Assembly (NCBI RefSeq): GCF_030238365.1
Contig: NZ_JASSOT010000063.1
Location: 124,001-188,000, forward strand
DNA from: Lelliottia wanjuensis
Lineage (GTDB): Bacteria; Pseudomonadota; Gammaproteobacteria; Enterobacterales; Enterobacteriaceae
Reading direction: 5' to 3'
DNA: 64,000 nt
A program made the translations under genes and the position numbers. Below the pieces are notes generated by a model. The model did not search any database. It saw only the letters and a program-made list of their open reading frames with translations, and was not told the origin of the DNA. Below, in pieces: positions 19,685 through 27,293 of the stretch. How positions within the stretch are numbered: the first letter of the stretch is position 1; every line of letters starts with the position of its first letter.

Positions 19685-20332
19685 TTATGGCTTCTGTGGA
19701 GGGCTTGTCACAATTCTGGATGTATCTTTACCAATGCCGATATCGCTCTCAGAATCAGGTAATGGTGACGAAGTTGCATAGTTCCACATTCGATTAAATA
19801 AGCTCCCTGTAAGATGATTCCTTTCACTTTCAGGCGCTGCAGCCATGCTTATGATCCATACGATGATGATCAGGACGATCGTTGCCCATACACCAGAAAA
19901 GCCGGAAATCGTAAAGCTCCACCACCACGCGCTTTTAGACTGCTTCTCGAGAACGTCCTTTTTGATTTTTTTGTGATATTCATCAACAGCTTTTGTTCCT
20001 GCTTTTTCAAGTGCTTTTTTATTTTCATCATTAATTGCTTTGATTTGCTGTTCTGCCTGTTTGTTAGTTTTATCAGCAATACCTTTCACAACTGTAATCA
20101 TTAGTGCTTCAGCTCGATCACGACAACTTTGCTGCAACCGTAGAGTCGTTGCAACGGAATCATGATAAGAATCTAATTTCACCTGAATTTCTGCTTCTGT
20201 CTTTCCCTGTGCACGCAATCCATTGGCCACACCGTCTTTATCAGCCTTGTAAATTGCATAAGCAATAAGCTGGCTTAGATCGTTGGAGTCCTTGACTAAC
20301 TCAGAAAACACCCATTTTTTGTTATGCGTCAT
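19685..20332 (-). CDS. Coiled-coil protein with one C-terminal membrane helix, unknown function
   Basis: A 215-residue protein. The first 145 residues are soluble and helical, with an initial block VFSELVKDSNDLSQLIAYAIYK and a long charged coiled coil (KQAEQQIKAINDENKKALEKAG). A single membrane helix follows at about 150-170 (WATIVLIIIVWIISM), then a short polar tail. I do not recognise a named family. It is downstream of a 108-120 residue gene from which it is separated by a terminator. Membrane-anchored helical proteins in this prophage position are often accessory (moron) functions such as exclusion; this is inference only. Confidence 0.65.
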   Translation of the reverse strand: MTHNKKWVFSELVKDSNDLSQLIAYAIYKADKDGVANGLRAQGKTEAEIQVKLDSYHDSVATTLRLQQSCRDRAEALMITVVKGIADKTNKQAEQQIKAINDENKKALEKAGTKAVDEYHKKIKKDVLEKQSKSAWWWSFTISGFSGVWATIVLIIIVWIISMAAAPESERNHLTGSLFNRMWNYATSSPLPDSESDIGIGKDTSRIVTSPPQKP

Positions 20333-20346
20333 ATCCCACCAGACAT

Positions 20347-20371
20347 AAAAACGCCCCCAAAAAGGAGGCGC
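20347..20371 (-). terminator. Terminator between the two genes of the 19.7-20.7 kb module
   Basis: On the minus strand CGCCTCC pairs with GGGGGCG around a TTTTT loop and is followed by TTTTTA. Confidence 0.7.
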
Positions 20372-20388
20372 TTAGAATAACTATATTT

Positions 20389-20715
20389 TTAGGCTTTAAC
20401 TTTCTTAAAGGCCTGATTAAACATGTCTACTGCCTGTTTTGATGAATAGCCAGAAGAATTCTTCGAAAGAATACTTCCAGCAAGGGCTTCGGTTTGCTTA
20501 CTAGACCTTGCCGGAGCTTTTCGCCCTGAAAGTTCTCTATAAATACCTTTAGGTGACGGAGCTTGAGCTCTAGAACCCATTACAGCAACAGTGCCATTGC
20601 TGCGACCAGAGATGGTCACAATTTGCTTCGCTGCAACCTCAGCGGTCGAATTCTTAGCAATACGTTCAATATCATTGCTGGTGAAACCGAGACTGTAGCC
20701 TTTGTTCTTAATCAT
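20389..20715 (-). CDS. Hypothetical basic protein (108 aa)
   Basis: A soluble, strongly basic protein (MIKNKGYSLGFTSNDIERIAKNS...), rich in Ser, Lys and Ala, ending SSKQAVDMFNQAFKKVKA. In-frame starts exist at 20751 and 20727; I chose the ATG at 20715, but none has a strong ribosome site. No family recognised. Together with the membrane protein downstream it forms an isolated two-gene, minus-strand module inside prophage debris. Confidence 0.55.
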   Translation of the reverse strand: MIKNKGYSLGFTSNDIERIAKNSTAEVAAKQIVTISGRSNGTVAVMGSRAQAPSPKGIYRELSGRKAPARSSKQTEALAGSILSKNSSGYSSKQAVDMFNQAFKKVKA

Positions 20716-20808
20716 TTTTCGCCCACTCATTTGATATTGCAAATGTAGCATACAAATCGTACCGCTCGAACAGATTTAATAGAATTATAGTCCTGATTTG
20801 TCCGGCAT

Positions 20809-21578
20809 TCACTTAACAATTCTTAAGTGTCGCACCCTTTCGCGGAAGCTTCCCCAATCAAAATTCACCCACATGGCGCCGTCCATCGTCAGGCGATCCA
20901 TTACGCGCGGCCCCATCACCCTTTCGAGCTCTGTGTGGTGCAAGTTGGTAAGCACGCCGAGCGGCTTCATTGCTGCCAGGCGGCGATCCACAATCTGATT
21001 CAGCACCACCCATTCACCGCGGGATTCTCGCTGCACACCCACGTCGTCCAGCACCAGCAGATCCACGCTGCAGAGATCGTTAATCACCGCCGATTCTGAC
21101 CCGTCACCGTCGTAGCAGGCACGCAGGCACGCAGGCACGCAGGCACGCAGGCGCATGGTCAGATCCGGTATGGTCACCACCAGCACGCTTTTGCCCTGTT
21201 TCAGCAGGTAATTACCGATTGCTGCTGCCAGGTGATTTTTTCCGGTGCCGGGGTTGCCGCTGAAAATAAAACTGGCAAAGCCGGTGCCAAAATTCTGCGC
21301 GTAACTTTTTGCCATCGTCAGCGCTCGTTTTTGCCCTTCCCCCTCGACACATTAGGTGGCGAACGTGCAGCTGCGGTGCAATTCCTGAATACCCGAACGC
21401 CCAAAAATTTTCTAAGTACGAGCCTGCTGGTTTATCTTGCTCACCTCGGTGGCACGCTTCCGGCCCTCGGCCTGCTGCCACGCCATCAGCTCGGCGGCGC
21501 TGCTGAATTTGGGAGTTACGCCCGCCGGGAGATTTTTTTTCAGCGCTCCAGTGCGCCAACAGCAGATCCGTTTTTCAT
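20809..21578 (-). pseudogene. Phage DnaC-type helicase loader, broken
   Basis: The reading frame matches phage DnaC loaders: LKKNLPAGVTPKF, then SGIQELHRSCTFA, the Walker A loop GNPGTGKNHLAAAIG, the Walker B region VDLLVLDDVGVQ and DRLTMDGAMWVNFDW at the end. It is broken by an indel in the first 15 codons, a TAG near 21412 where Gln is expected and a TAA near 21352 where Tyr is expected. An in-frame expansion of an 8-bp repeat adds eight residues before the Walker B strand. Only the last 168 codons (from 21315) remain open. In a working phage the product would load DnaB at the phage origin. Confidence 0.85.
21115..21154. repeat. Octanucleotide tandem repeat in the dnaC pseudogene
   Basis: Four perfect copies of GCAGGCAC plus a fifth imperfect one. 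Compared with the expected protein (LRACYDG), three extra 8-bp units (24 bases) are inserted, keeping the frame. Slippage at such a repeat would shift the frame by two or one base. Confidence 0.85.
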
Positions 21579-21580
21579 GT

Positions 21581-21966
21581 CTACCCCCTGAAACCTGGTG
21601 GAATTGCACTGTCAGGCGGGGAGATGTGGTTGATATCCCTGCCCCGGGTTGGTATTAACCACTCGTTTTCGTAGTGGCAGGACGGGCCAAAGAATGTTGC
21701 GGCCTGCAGCACGTACTCGGTATTAATTTTTCCAGTTGCTGCATGTAAGCCGCATAGCGCACAGCGCCGTCGATCATGTCCTGCACGGCAACACCAGATT
21801 TGATCCGTGCATTCCAGGCTTTAAACGCCGCCTGTACGCTGTTGCCGCCAGCTCGTTTGGAATACTTCGACCAGGCCTCTTCGAACTCTGGCGAATAATC
21901 GGATTTGTTGCCTCGTTCCCCCTTGGGGGTAGCGAAACCGATGGCACCAAGCTGGCGATAATCCAC
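21581..21966 (-). pseudogene. C-terminal remnant of a phage replication protein O
   Basis: The open part reads YSPEFEEAWSKYSKRAGG and AAFKAWNARIKSGVAVQDM, typical of the C-terminal domain of phage replication initiators. After a one-base frameshift near 21735 the other frame continues INTEYVLQAATFFGP, then NEWLIPTRGRD, ending AIPPGFRG. The same last residues (IPPGFRG) end the intact initiator of prophage B at 55764. Its stop codon is three bases before the dnaC start, the normal O-dnaC order. The N-terminal half is missing, replaced by an unrelated plus-strand gene. Confidence 0.8.
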
Positions 21967-21975
21967 GAAGAAATC

Positions 21976-22305
21976 GTGGCGTATTTTTCAGGCTGGCAGA
22001 AATTCTTCGAGCAGTACCTGTGCTTCAACAAATATCAGCATAAAGAGCTCTCCGAACTAATATACGACCTGTTGGTTCCGCAGGTACAGACCGTCGAAAC
22101 AACGATGACTTTCAAAATGCCAGCGGGTACGCCAGAAAGCGGCCTTAAACTGGATCAGTTGCCAGAAGTGGCTCAGGCGAGAGTGTTGGAAATTCTGTGG
22201 TGCAGCCTTATCAGAATAGCACCAGGCGTTAATAATCAAAATACGGCGGATATAAAGGAAGCTGCATCCGCCGTGCGAATAGCTTTTAAAGAACTCTATT
22301 CGTAA
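21976..22305 (+). CDS. Hypothetical protein (109 aa), possibly 5' truncated
   Basis: The frame from a GTG at 21976 encodes a helical soluble protein (YFSGWQKFFEQYLCFNKYQHKELSELIYDLLVPQ...). The frame is open far upstream but there it is antisense to the replication-O remnant, so the original start was probably lost when the two segments were joined near 21960. No family recognised. Its 3' end overlaps a minus-strand small gene by 10 bases. Confidence 0.5.
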   Translation: MAYFSGWQKFFEQYLCFNKYQHKELSELIYDLLVPQVQTVETTMTFKMPAGTPESGLKLDQLPEVAQARVLEILWCSLIRIAPGVNNQNTADIKEAASAVRIAFKELYS

Positions 22306-22466
22306 CTTTTTTTATCCTGCTCGTACTGCTTTTTGAGCCTGTTATAGACTTTCAGAAGGAAAATTCCTTCATCAGAAACAGTTAATTTACCGGCTCTAAT
22401 CAGCTCGATAATTACCTGTTGTGCCGCCTGTGCTGGGAAAGTAGGTGGGTCGATAATATCAGACAT
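22296..22466 (-). CDS. Small phage protein (56 aa)
   Basis: I translated MSDIIDPPTFPAQAAQQVII, then LIRAGKLTVSDEGIFLL and an end rich in Lys/Tyr. A strong AAGGA ribosome site lies 9 bases before the ATG. It resembles small conserved hypothetical proteins of the left arm of enteric phages. Helical and soluble; function unknown. Confidence 0.65.
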   Translation of the reverse strand: MSDIIDPPTFPAQAAQQVIIELIRAGKLTVSDEGIFLLKVYNRLKKQYEQDKKSYE

Positions 22467-22607
22467 GCAATTTTCCTTACTTGGTTTGGACTACCGTAAG
22501 GATAACACCGCCACCTGAGGAGTAAAAATAAGCAGGTGCTATATTTCGCCCATTAATATTCAACCGATGAATATTAATGAATCAGCCAATAAAAAAGGAT
22601 ATGCGCA

Positions 22608-22790
22608 ATGAAAGAACCAAAGATTGTTGCGGAGGGACTCACGAATGAACAGATCTATGCCTGGATGAAGGATAAAGCACAAAAGGCATCAGCGCTTCGA
22701 GCAGCACTTGCAGAAAAACAGCAGATCGAACAAGTGCTGGTTGAGATTGAATCACGGATAGATCAACTTACCAGTGAAGCATCTATTTAA
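22608..22790 (+). CDS. Small hypothetical protein (60 aa)
   Basis: A helical protein (MKEPKIVAEGLTNEQIYAWM, then a Lys/Ala/Glu-rich coiled coil ending DQLTSEASI). An AAAAAGGA ribosome site lies upstream. No family recognised. It ends 8 bases inside the tail of the converging ECs1072-like gene. Confidence 0.6.
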   Translation: MKEPKIVAEGLTNEQIYAWMKDKAQKASALRAALAEKQQIEQVLVEIESRIDQLTSEASI

Positions 22791-23220
22791 GTTCTTCCGC
22801 ATAGTCTGGATTCCACTCAGCATCCATAACATCAGGAAAACTCATCTGCTGATAATTGCTTAATGTAGTGTCAATGTATTTTGCAACTGTCGGATCGAAT
22901 TTATCAGTTTTTAGGTCATCGTGAAGAATGAATAAAACATCTTCTAAAGACAGATTCCTGATCTTATCTAACGGCCAGTTGTATCGGGTGAAGAGTAGAT
23001 GATGCAGGGCTTGTTTGCCACGAAGGTCATTAAAGATGCTTTTGTTTTTCTGCCTGTATGTTTCCAGAAGAACGTCTAAAAGCGTTAATTGTGCTGCTCG
23101 ATGATAAACGCAGCTGATCTGTGAGAGTGTTACGGAACTATTTATAGAAATATTTCGAACCTGAGCTACGTGGTCTTTGTACTTACCAAAAATTATGTAA
23201 TGCGCAGGATAATTTTGCAT
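22783..23220 (-). CDS. ECs1072-family phage protein
   Basis: A 145-residue soluble protein with VYHRAAQLTLLDVLLETYRQK, LRGKQALHHLLFTRYNWPLD and LSLEDVLFILHDDLK, a pattern I recall from the ECs1072 family of lambdoid prophage left-arm proteins. Function unknown. It starts at a divergent promoter segment whose sequence is shared with the one at about 58714-58800 in prophage B. Confidence 0.6.
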   Translation of the reverse strand: MQNYPAHYIIFGKYKDHVAQVRNISINSSVTLSQISCVYHRAAQLTLLDVLLETYRQKNKSIFNDLRGKQALHHLLFTRYNWPLDKIRNLSLEDVLFILHDDLKTDKFDPTVAKYIDTTLSNYQQMSFPDVMDAEWNPDYAEELK

Positions 23221-23361
23221 AACGTTTCCTTACTGGTTGTGTGAGAACACCAGTATACCACTGAGCCTGATGTGGTTAAAAGACAGGCATAAAAAGGAGA
23301 CATCATGAAACATCAACATTACGGAACTCAACAGGTCATTAGGGGATGAGTCCGGGCTGGC

Positions 23362-23511
23362 ATGATGGTTGTTTATAAAGACCAGATCTGGAAAGCGTCA
23401 GCTAATCGAAAGGGTTCTCTTTATTTAAGTAATTTGCGGGAAAATACCCGAACGAAAGATATTTGGATAACCATTCTTTTGGATGGGCGCGGGCAAGCGT
23501 TAATTAACTAA
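23362..23511 (+). CDS. Small phage protein (49 aa)
   Basis: From tandem ATG codons the frame reads MMVVYKDQIWKASANRKGSL and ends WITILLDGRGQALIN. The ribosome site is weak (GGGCTGG). A compact beta-rich protein is likely. It lies between the divergent promoter and the integrase remnant. Family not recognised. Confidence 0.45.
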   Translation: MMVVYKDQIWKASANRKGSLYLSNLRENTRTKDIWITILLDGRGQALIN

Positions 23512-23602
23512 GCAGCAAATTTATCGTTTCTTTATTTATGCCCTCACGGGCAGGGAATCATTCAACCTAAATTCAGGAGTTAATATTATGTTGTCCTAAA
23601 AA

Positions 23603-23860
23603 GTGAAGTTCGGAAATACTGTGATTTTCAAAAACGAAGATTGCGAGGTTTCGCAGTTGTTTAAGCTGTCCTCCATTCTTCGAACTGCAGTGCTGGTGAA
23701 GTTTGGCACCACAACCTTTCACGAGATCCGCAGCCTTTCCGGGCGGCTTTAAGAAGCAGCCTATGGCAAAGAATTTCCCCAAAAACTTTTCGGTCACAAG
23801 TCCGAGAAAATGACCAAAAAGTACCTCGATAAGCGTCAGAAAGAGTACGTGATGATTTAA
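23603..23860 (+). pseudogene. Tyrosine integrase C-terminal remnant
   Basis: In one frame I read TTTFHEIRSLSGRL, then a stop TAA where Tyr is expected, then EAAYGKEFPQKLFGHKSEKM, TKKYLDKRQKEYVMI and a final stop. This is the catalytic end of a lambda-type integrase: HxxR box, GHK box and the Tyr nucleophile in KKYLD. Upstream of about 23690 the similarity ends. The fragment sits 135 bases from an attachment-site-like sequence, the usual distance for int, and so marks the right end of prophage remnant A. Confidence 0.88.
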
Positions 23861-23992
23861 ATTTTCCTTGTGAAAAAAATGTTAAGGCCGATTTTGTTGT
23901 GATATAAAAGGAAAAGACCGGATATCGAAATTCGAGGAAATTTCGAGGATTTTCGGGGCGGTTTCTGTAAGTTACTGATGTGACTTACAAAT

Positions 23993-24018
23993 AAAAAGAG
24001 ACCGAATACGATTCCTGT
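23993..24018. other. Putative attachment site: 3' terminator half of sdsR (ryeB)
   Basis: The minus strand reads ACAGGAATCGTATTCGGTC followed by TCTTTTTAT. This equals, as I recall it, the loop and 3' half-stem of the SdsR small RNA terminator, which in E. coli lies on the same strand just after pphA. To the right (24019 on) the sequence departs from sdsR, as expected at an att junction. The rest of sdsR should lie beyond the integrase of prophage B, outside the window. No second copy was found at 17.8-18.3 kb. Confidence 0.72.
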
Positions 24019-24214
24019 TTATTCCTCGATTTTATTTTCTCCTTTCATTTCAACAAAATACGCATCACTCAGATTAAAAAACACCCCGATCATGATGCGT
24101 TTTCAGGCACAGAAAATCATATAGTTACCCAAAATTTCGGACATGTTCGGACGAGATTCGGACGTTTTTTTGCCTTCCATGGCTATCAATTCCCGCTCAT
24201 CATAATCGCCGTCG
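24019..24214. other. Left arm of prophage B, no gene
   Basis: AT-rich DNA between the att-like sequence and the last minus-strand gene. It contains short inverted segments (GATCATGATGC region near 24090) but no supported reading frame. Confidence 0.4.
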
Positions 24215-24601
24215 TCAGGTGGCCTGCCCGGGTTGGGCGGGCGACCCTGCGGCTGTATTAGCGCCACTACTCACCCCCAACATTTTTTGCATCCCTTCCA
24301 CCAACATTTTATTCAGCGCTTTCCCGTCGGGTGTCTGGTAAAACGCCGGGATCAGGTTCGCGTTGTGATAAAGAAACTGCTGCTCAGCAAGCGTAAGCCC
24401 AAAATCAGGGGCAGCAGGCGGCGGCGGTGGCGCGTATTGCTGCTGCTGATACTGTGGCGGGTAATATTGCTGCTGTTGCACCTGCGGGAGCATGTGGGCG
24501 TATTGCGGGTAATGCTGCGCCACCAGCTGGCGAACCTGCGGATCGTAAAGATTGAGCCCGGCAAGCGGATTCGCCTGGGGCATATTGGCATACGGATACA
24601 T
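24215..24601 (-). CDS. Pro/Gln/Tyr-rich low-complexity phage protein
   Basis: A 128-residue protein. The N terminus (MYPYANMPQANPLAGLNLYD) and a middle tract of Gln, Tyr and Pro (residues about 40-65, with QQQQYY and PPPPPAAP) are followed by a helical C-terminal part (LTLAEQQFLYHNANLIPAF... KMLVEGMQKMLG). A good ribosome site (GAGGA) precedes the ATG. It is the last gene of the late transcript, after the Gly-rich gene. Function unknown; a virion or host-takeover role is possible. Confidence 0.7.
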   Translation of the reverse strand: MYPYANMPQANPLAGLNLYDPQVRQLVAQHYPQYAHMLPQVQQQQYYPPQYQQQQYAPPPPPAAPDFGLTLAEQQFLYHNANLIPAFYQTPDGKALNKMLVEGMQKMLGVSSGANTAAGSPAQPGQAT

Positions 24602-24627
24602 TTTCTATCCTCGACATCCAGATCCAG

Positions 24628-24651
24628 AAAAACGGCCCCGAAGGGCCGATT
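24628..24651 (-). terminator. Terminator after the Gly-rich gene
   Basis: On the minus strand CGGCCCTTCGGGGCCG folds into a tight hairpin followed by TTTTT. Confidence 0.8.
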
Positions 24652-24664
24652 TAAATCACCAGGA

Positions 24665-25660
24665 TTAAAGCTTGGCGTTAACGGGTGCGGCGTTCTGCGC
24701 TGCCCCCGTCAGGGTGCCAGAGCCGATGTTAACTTGTGCGTTAGTGGCTTTTGCCCACTGGTTGCACTCGTTAAGACCATGCTGCAGCCAGCCCAGACCC
24801 TGCGCTTGCGCCTGGAACTGGAGCTGGTTCTGGTTCTGGTTGTTCGTCATCTGAATTTCCAGGCCGTGGGTGTCTTCGCGGCGGCATTGATTCAGACGCA
24901 GCTCGGTGATCGTGTTTTCTGCGACCGTCAGCTGGCGGTTCAGATTGTCACGGTCAATAGAACTGATCAGCGCTCGGGTTTTGTCGCCGTCATCGCGGAT
25001 TGCGATGGCAGTGGTCAAAGTGCCGATGTTTGTAGCTGATGTTGCGTTCTGCACTGCGGCATTCAGCACAGCGAAGCTGTTCTGGACCGAATCTTTGACG
25101 TTGGCAAAACCCTGCTGCCCTGCCAGCGATGCGCGAGCAATTTCGCCGCCCAGCATCAGGGTCTGTTGCAGCGTGGTGTTGTTGATGCTGCCGGTGCTTT
25201 CAGCGACCTGCGCCTGCGTCTGCAGAGCAGTCAGCGGCACGGCGGCCTGAACGTTACCCAGTTGCTGCAGGATTGCGGTTTCCAGCACGCGGCCATTATC
25301 GCCACAACCACCGCCGCCACCGTAACCGCCACCAAAACCACCGCCGAAGCCAAAACCACGGCCTAACAGCGCACCAACCAGCAGACCGCCGATACCACCG
25401 CCGAAACCGTCCCCACCAAATCCACACCCACCGCCGTAGCCACCACCGTAGCCGCCGTGCATAGGATAAGGAACAGGAAAACCTTTAATCTCAACTTCAT
25501 TCTTGAATGGATTGTCCATCTCAGAATCCCCTTCATCATCATGTTTTGGCGAATCAGACGGCACGCGCACAGCAGATGGACCCTGGCTAACCGGGCTTGC
25601 CGGTTTCGGGTCTTCTGGGTATTCGTTGTCGTCATAATCGCCACCTGTCAGGTTGCGCAT
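24665..25660 (-). CDS. Gly-rich phage protein with helical C-terminal domain
   Basis: A 331-residue protein starting at MRNLTGGDYDD, chosen because AGGAGG lies 7 bases upstream. Residues 1-60 are acidic and Pro-rich; about 65-125 form a GGYGG/GFGGG tract with a hydrophobic GGLLVGALLG core; from about 130 a long Gln/Asn/Thr-rich helical region follows (repeated TALQTQAQVAE, SINNTTLQQTL). The layout resembles glycine-zipper membrane-active or virion-internal proteins. No family is recognised with confidence. Expressed with the tail genes. Confidence 0.72.
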   Translation of the reverse strand: MRNLTGGDYDDNEYPEDPKPASPVSQGPSAVRVPSDSPKHDDEGDSEMDNPFKNEVEIKGFPVPYPMHGGYGGGYGGGCGFGGDGFGGGIGGLLVGALLGRGFGFGGGFGGGYGGGGGCGDNGRVLETAILQQLGNVQAAVPLTALQTQAQVAESTGSINNTTLQQTLMLGGEIARASLAGQQGFANVKDSVQNSFAVLNAAVQNATSATNIGTLTTAIAIRDDGDKTRALISSIDRDNLNRQLTVAENTITELRLNQCRREDTHGLEIQMTNNQNQNQLQFQAQAQGLGWLQHGLNECNQWAKATNAQVNIGSGTLTGAAQNAAPVNAKL

Positions 25661-25757
25661 ATCAGCCTCCTTTCGAGTTGATAGCACTGTGGTTATAGAC
25701 AGGTTTATGCGGGGTTTCTATTGAGTTATCAGAATGTTACGCACGTGCGTAACGGTT

Positions 25758-25967
25758 TTACATTACGGCGGGTTTTGGTCCATTCCGGCGGCGGTATCCT
25801 TTCATCCTGCAGGCATCGGAGCAGTAAATATGGCGGGGAAATTTCGGGGTAAACCACACCGGACACTCGAGGCACTGTCGGCGGGATTCGATAAGATATT
25901 CACAGCAGCTGGCGCGCCCTTTTCCTGATAGCGCAGCGCAGTGCTTTTGGCACTGGATAAGCTTCAT
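25758..25967 (-). CDS. Small zinc-ribbon-like protein (69 aa)
   Basis: The sequence has CLECPVWFTPKF and YCSDACRMKGYRRR, a CxxC...CxxxC arrangement followed by a basic tail, plus three more cysteines near the N terminus. It probably binds zinc and nucleic acid. A GGA ribosome site precedes the ATG. No name can be given. Confidence 0.6.
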   Translation of the reverse strand: MKLIQCQKHCAALSGKGRASCCEYLIESRRQCLECPVWFTPKFPRHIYCSDACRMKGYRRRNGPKPAVM

Positions 25968-25985
25968 AGTGAGTTCCAGAGGTAT

Positions 25986-26010
25986 AAAAAAACCCGCTCT
26001 GTGGCGGGTT
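25986..26010 (-). terminator. Terminator of the tail fibre gene cluster
   Basis: The perfect hairpin AACCCGC / GCGGGTT is followed by TTTTTTT on the minus strand. Confidence 0.85.
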
Positions 26011-26019
26011 GGGGTTAGC

Positions 26020-26562
26020 TTACAAACTCTCTTTTGCCGTCCTCAATTCTCCCAGTGATTTTGCGGTAAACTCTTCAAGTGCCTGATCCTCTTCTGGAGT
26101 CAGTAAGCCATACACCTTTCCTGCAAGTAACGCCACATAGTAATCCTCTGGCGCTGGTCCGGTGGCCCCTCTTCCTGATTGAATAGTCGCAGTAATAAGG
26201 AAATCTTTATCTGCCGATGGGTTGCTGCTGTCTCCGGGGCCAAGACTAGACCAGAGATATGCAGATCCATCAGGCATTAACTCCCATTCACCGCAATGAA
26301 TATACCCACTCGTTTGATTAAAATGAGCGTGCAATATGAGGTTTACGGATTCCCCTTTTATTCTTACTGTCACCAATGCGTGAAACACGGCAATCAAATT
26401 ATCGGGGCAGTTCTCAATAGTTACCCCAGGTTTCAGGTAATAAACACCCGGCTCGGCTGTGATGGTATTAAATTCCCCGCTTTCCAGCACCGTAACGGTA
26501 ACACCACCATCACCACCACCGGCAGCCATACTGATCGCTTCAGAATTATAAATTTGTCCCAT
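26020..26562 (-). CDS. Hypothetical tail-associated protein (180 aa)
   Basis: Starts at MGQIYNSEAISMAAGGGDGG; an ATG 20 codons upstream was rejected as it lies in the preceding gene. The first 100 residues look beta-rich (VTVTVLESGEFNTITAEPGVYYL... GYIHCGEWELMPDGSAYLW), the last 40 helical. It lies last in the tail fibre cluster, so a receptor-binding or fibre-tip accessory role is plausible. No family recognised. Confidence 0.65.
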   Translation of the reverse strand: MGQIYNSEAISMAAGGGDGGVTVTVLESGEFNTITAEPGVYYLKPGVTIENCPDNLIAVFHALVTVRIKGESVNLILHAHFNQTSGYIHCGEWELMPDGSAYLWSSLGPGDSSNPSADKDFLITATIQSGRGATGPAPEDYYVALLAGKVYGLLTPEEDQALEEFTAKSLGELRTAKESL

Positions 26563-26567
26563 GATGA

Positions 26568-26840
26568 TTAATCCGTTACTGAGAAAATGTTTTGTGCTGT
26601 CGGTGAAAGGCTGTCTACGCATTTAACGTATAGATTTTCACCCGCCTCAAGAACGACATTTTTTAACTCACCATTTCTAATGCTGTGTCCAAAATCAAGC
26701 ACAGGTAATGCGGTCCCGATCGCCAGGTATGCTTCAGAACTACCACTGCTTTTCTCAACTGAAATGGGGTTGGCTGTCGGGCCGGTGTAAAGAGGAAACC
26801 ATCCGTCTTCTGGCTTAACAGTGCTGTTAATAGTGCTCAT
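26568..26840 (-). CDS. Hypothetical tail-associated protein (90 aa)
   Basis: A small, probably beta-rich protein (MSTINSTVKPEDGWFPLYTG... LEAGENLYVKCVDSLSPTAQ). It lies between the tail fibre assembly gene and the 180-residue gene with a 5-base gap on one side. Possibly a virion decoration protein; not recognised. Confidence 0.62.
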   Translation of the reverse strand: MSTINSTVKPEDGWFPLYTGPTANPISVEKSSGSSEAYLAIGTALPVLDFGHSIRNGELKNVVLEAGENLYVKCVDSLSPTAQNIFSVTD

Positions 26841-26854
26841 TGTTTTTCCTTTGA

Positions 26855-27292
26855 TTAGATGGGAAGTTTTACGCCAGCCGGTGCAGCAGGAAACGCCGCA
26901 GGATTCTGGCTTAAATCTGTGTTTGCAAGGTCAATAGCGTACTGTTGCAGGGCTGCAAGCGCGCTTTGATCTTCTGATGTAGCTATGCCGAGCGTAACGG
27001 CGGATTGCAGCGGAAACGCAGCGGCACTGGTGGCAATCAGCAGGCGGTTAAATTGATCGGTGTTTTGTGCTGTGACGACTGTCGGGTCAACTTCTGGAGT
27101 GACCAGCACAGGATATCCAGTGGCATCAGGAATGATTTGTTGGCCATTGGATTGCCCTGATAACAAATCCTCATACATCTGCTGAGATATTTCCAGGGCA
27201 TCCATTGGCCATCCACTCGCATCCTCATAAATCGCCTTGTCCTCCTCAAGAAAAAATCCTCTTTTGCTGGCGCTATAAAAGATTTTGCCCAT
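26855..27292 (-). CDS. Tail fibre assembly protein (Caudo_TAP family)
   Basis: A 145-residue protein from MGKIFYSASKRGFFLEEDKA, with PVLVTPEVDPTVVTAQNTDQ and a helical end (DQSALAALQQYAIDLANTD, FPAAPAGVKLPI). The FYSASKRGFFL start and the C-terminal ALQQY...W/F PxxP ending are typical of the chaperones that help tail fibres trimerise. It follows the tail fibre gene directly. Confidence 0.8.
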   Translation of the reverse strand: MGKIFYSASKRGFFLEEDKAIYEDASGWPMDALEISQQMYEDLLSGQSNGQQIIPDATGYPVLVTPEVDPTVVTAQNTDQFNRLLIATSAAAFPLQSAVTLGIATSEDQSALAALQQYAIDLANTDLSQNPAAFPAAPAGVKLPI

Positions 27293-27293
27293 A

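Noticed and set aside
23573-23797. A 74-codon minus-strand frame over the integrase remnant
   Set aside because: The plus strand here reads as integrase C-terminal motifs, so the minus frame is a shadow.
24233-25039. A 268-codon plus-strand frame antisense to the Pro/Gln-rich and Gly-rich genes
   Set aside because: It is rich in Arg, His and Leu as expected for the mirror of those genes, has no ribosome site and spans the gap and terminator between two well-supported minus-strand genes.
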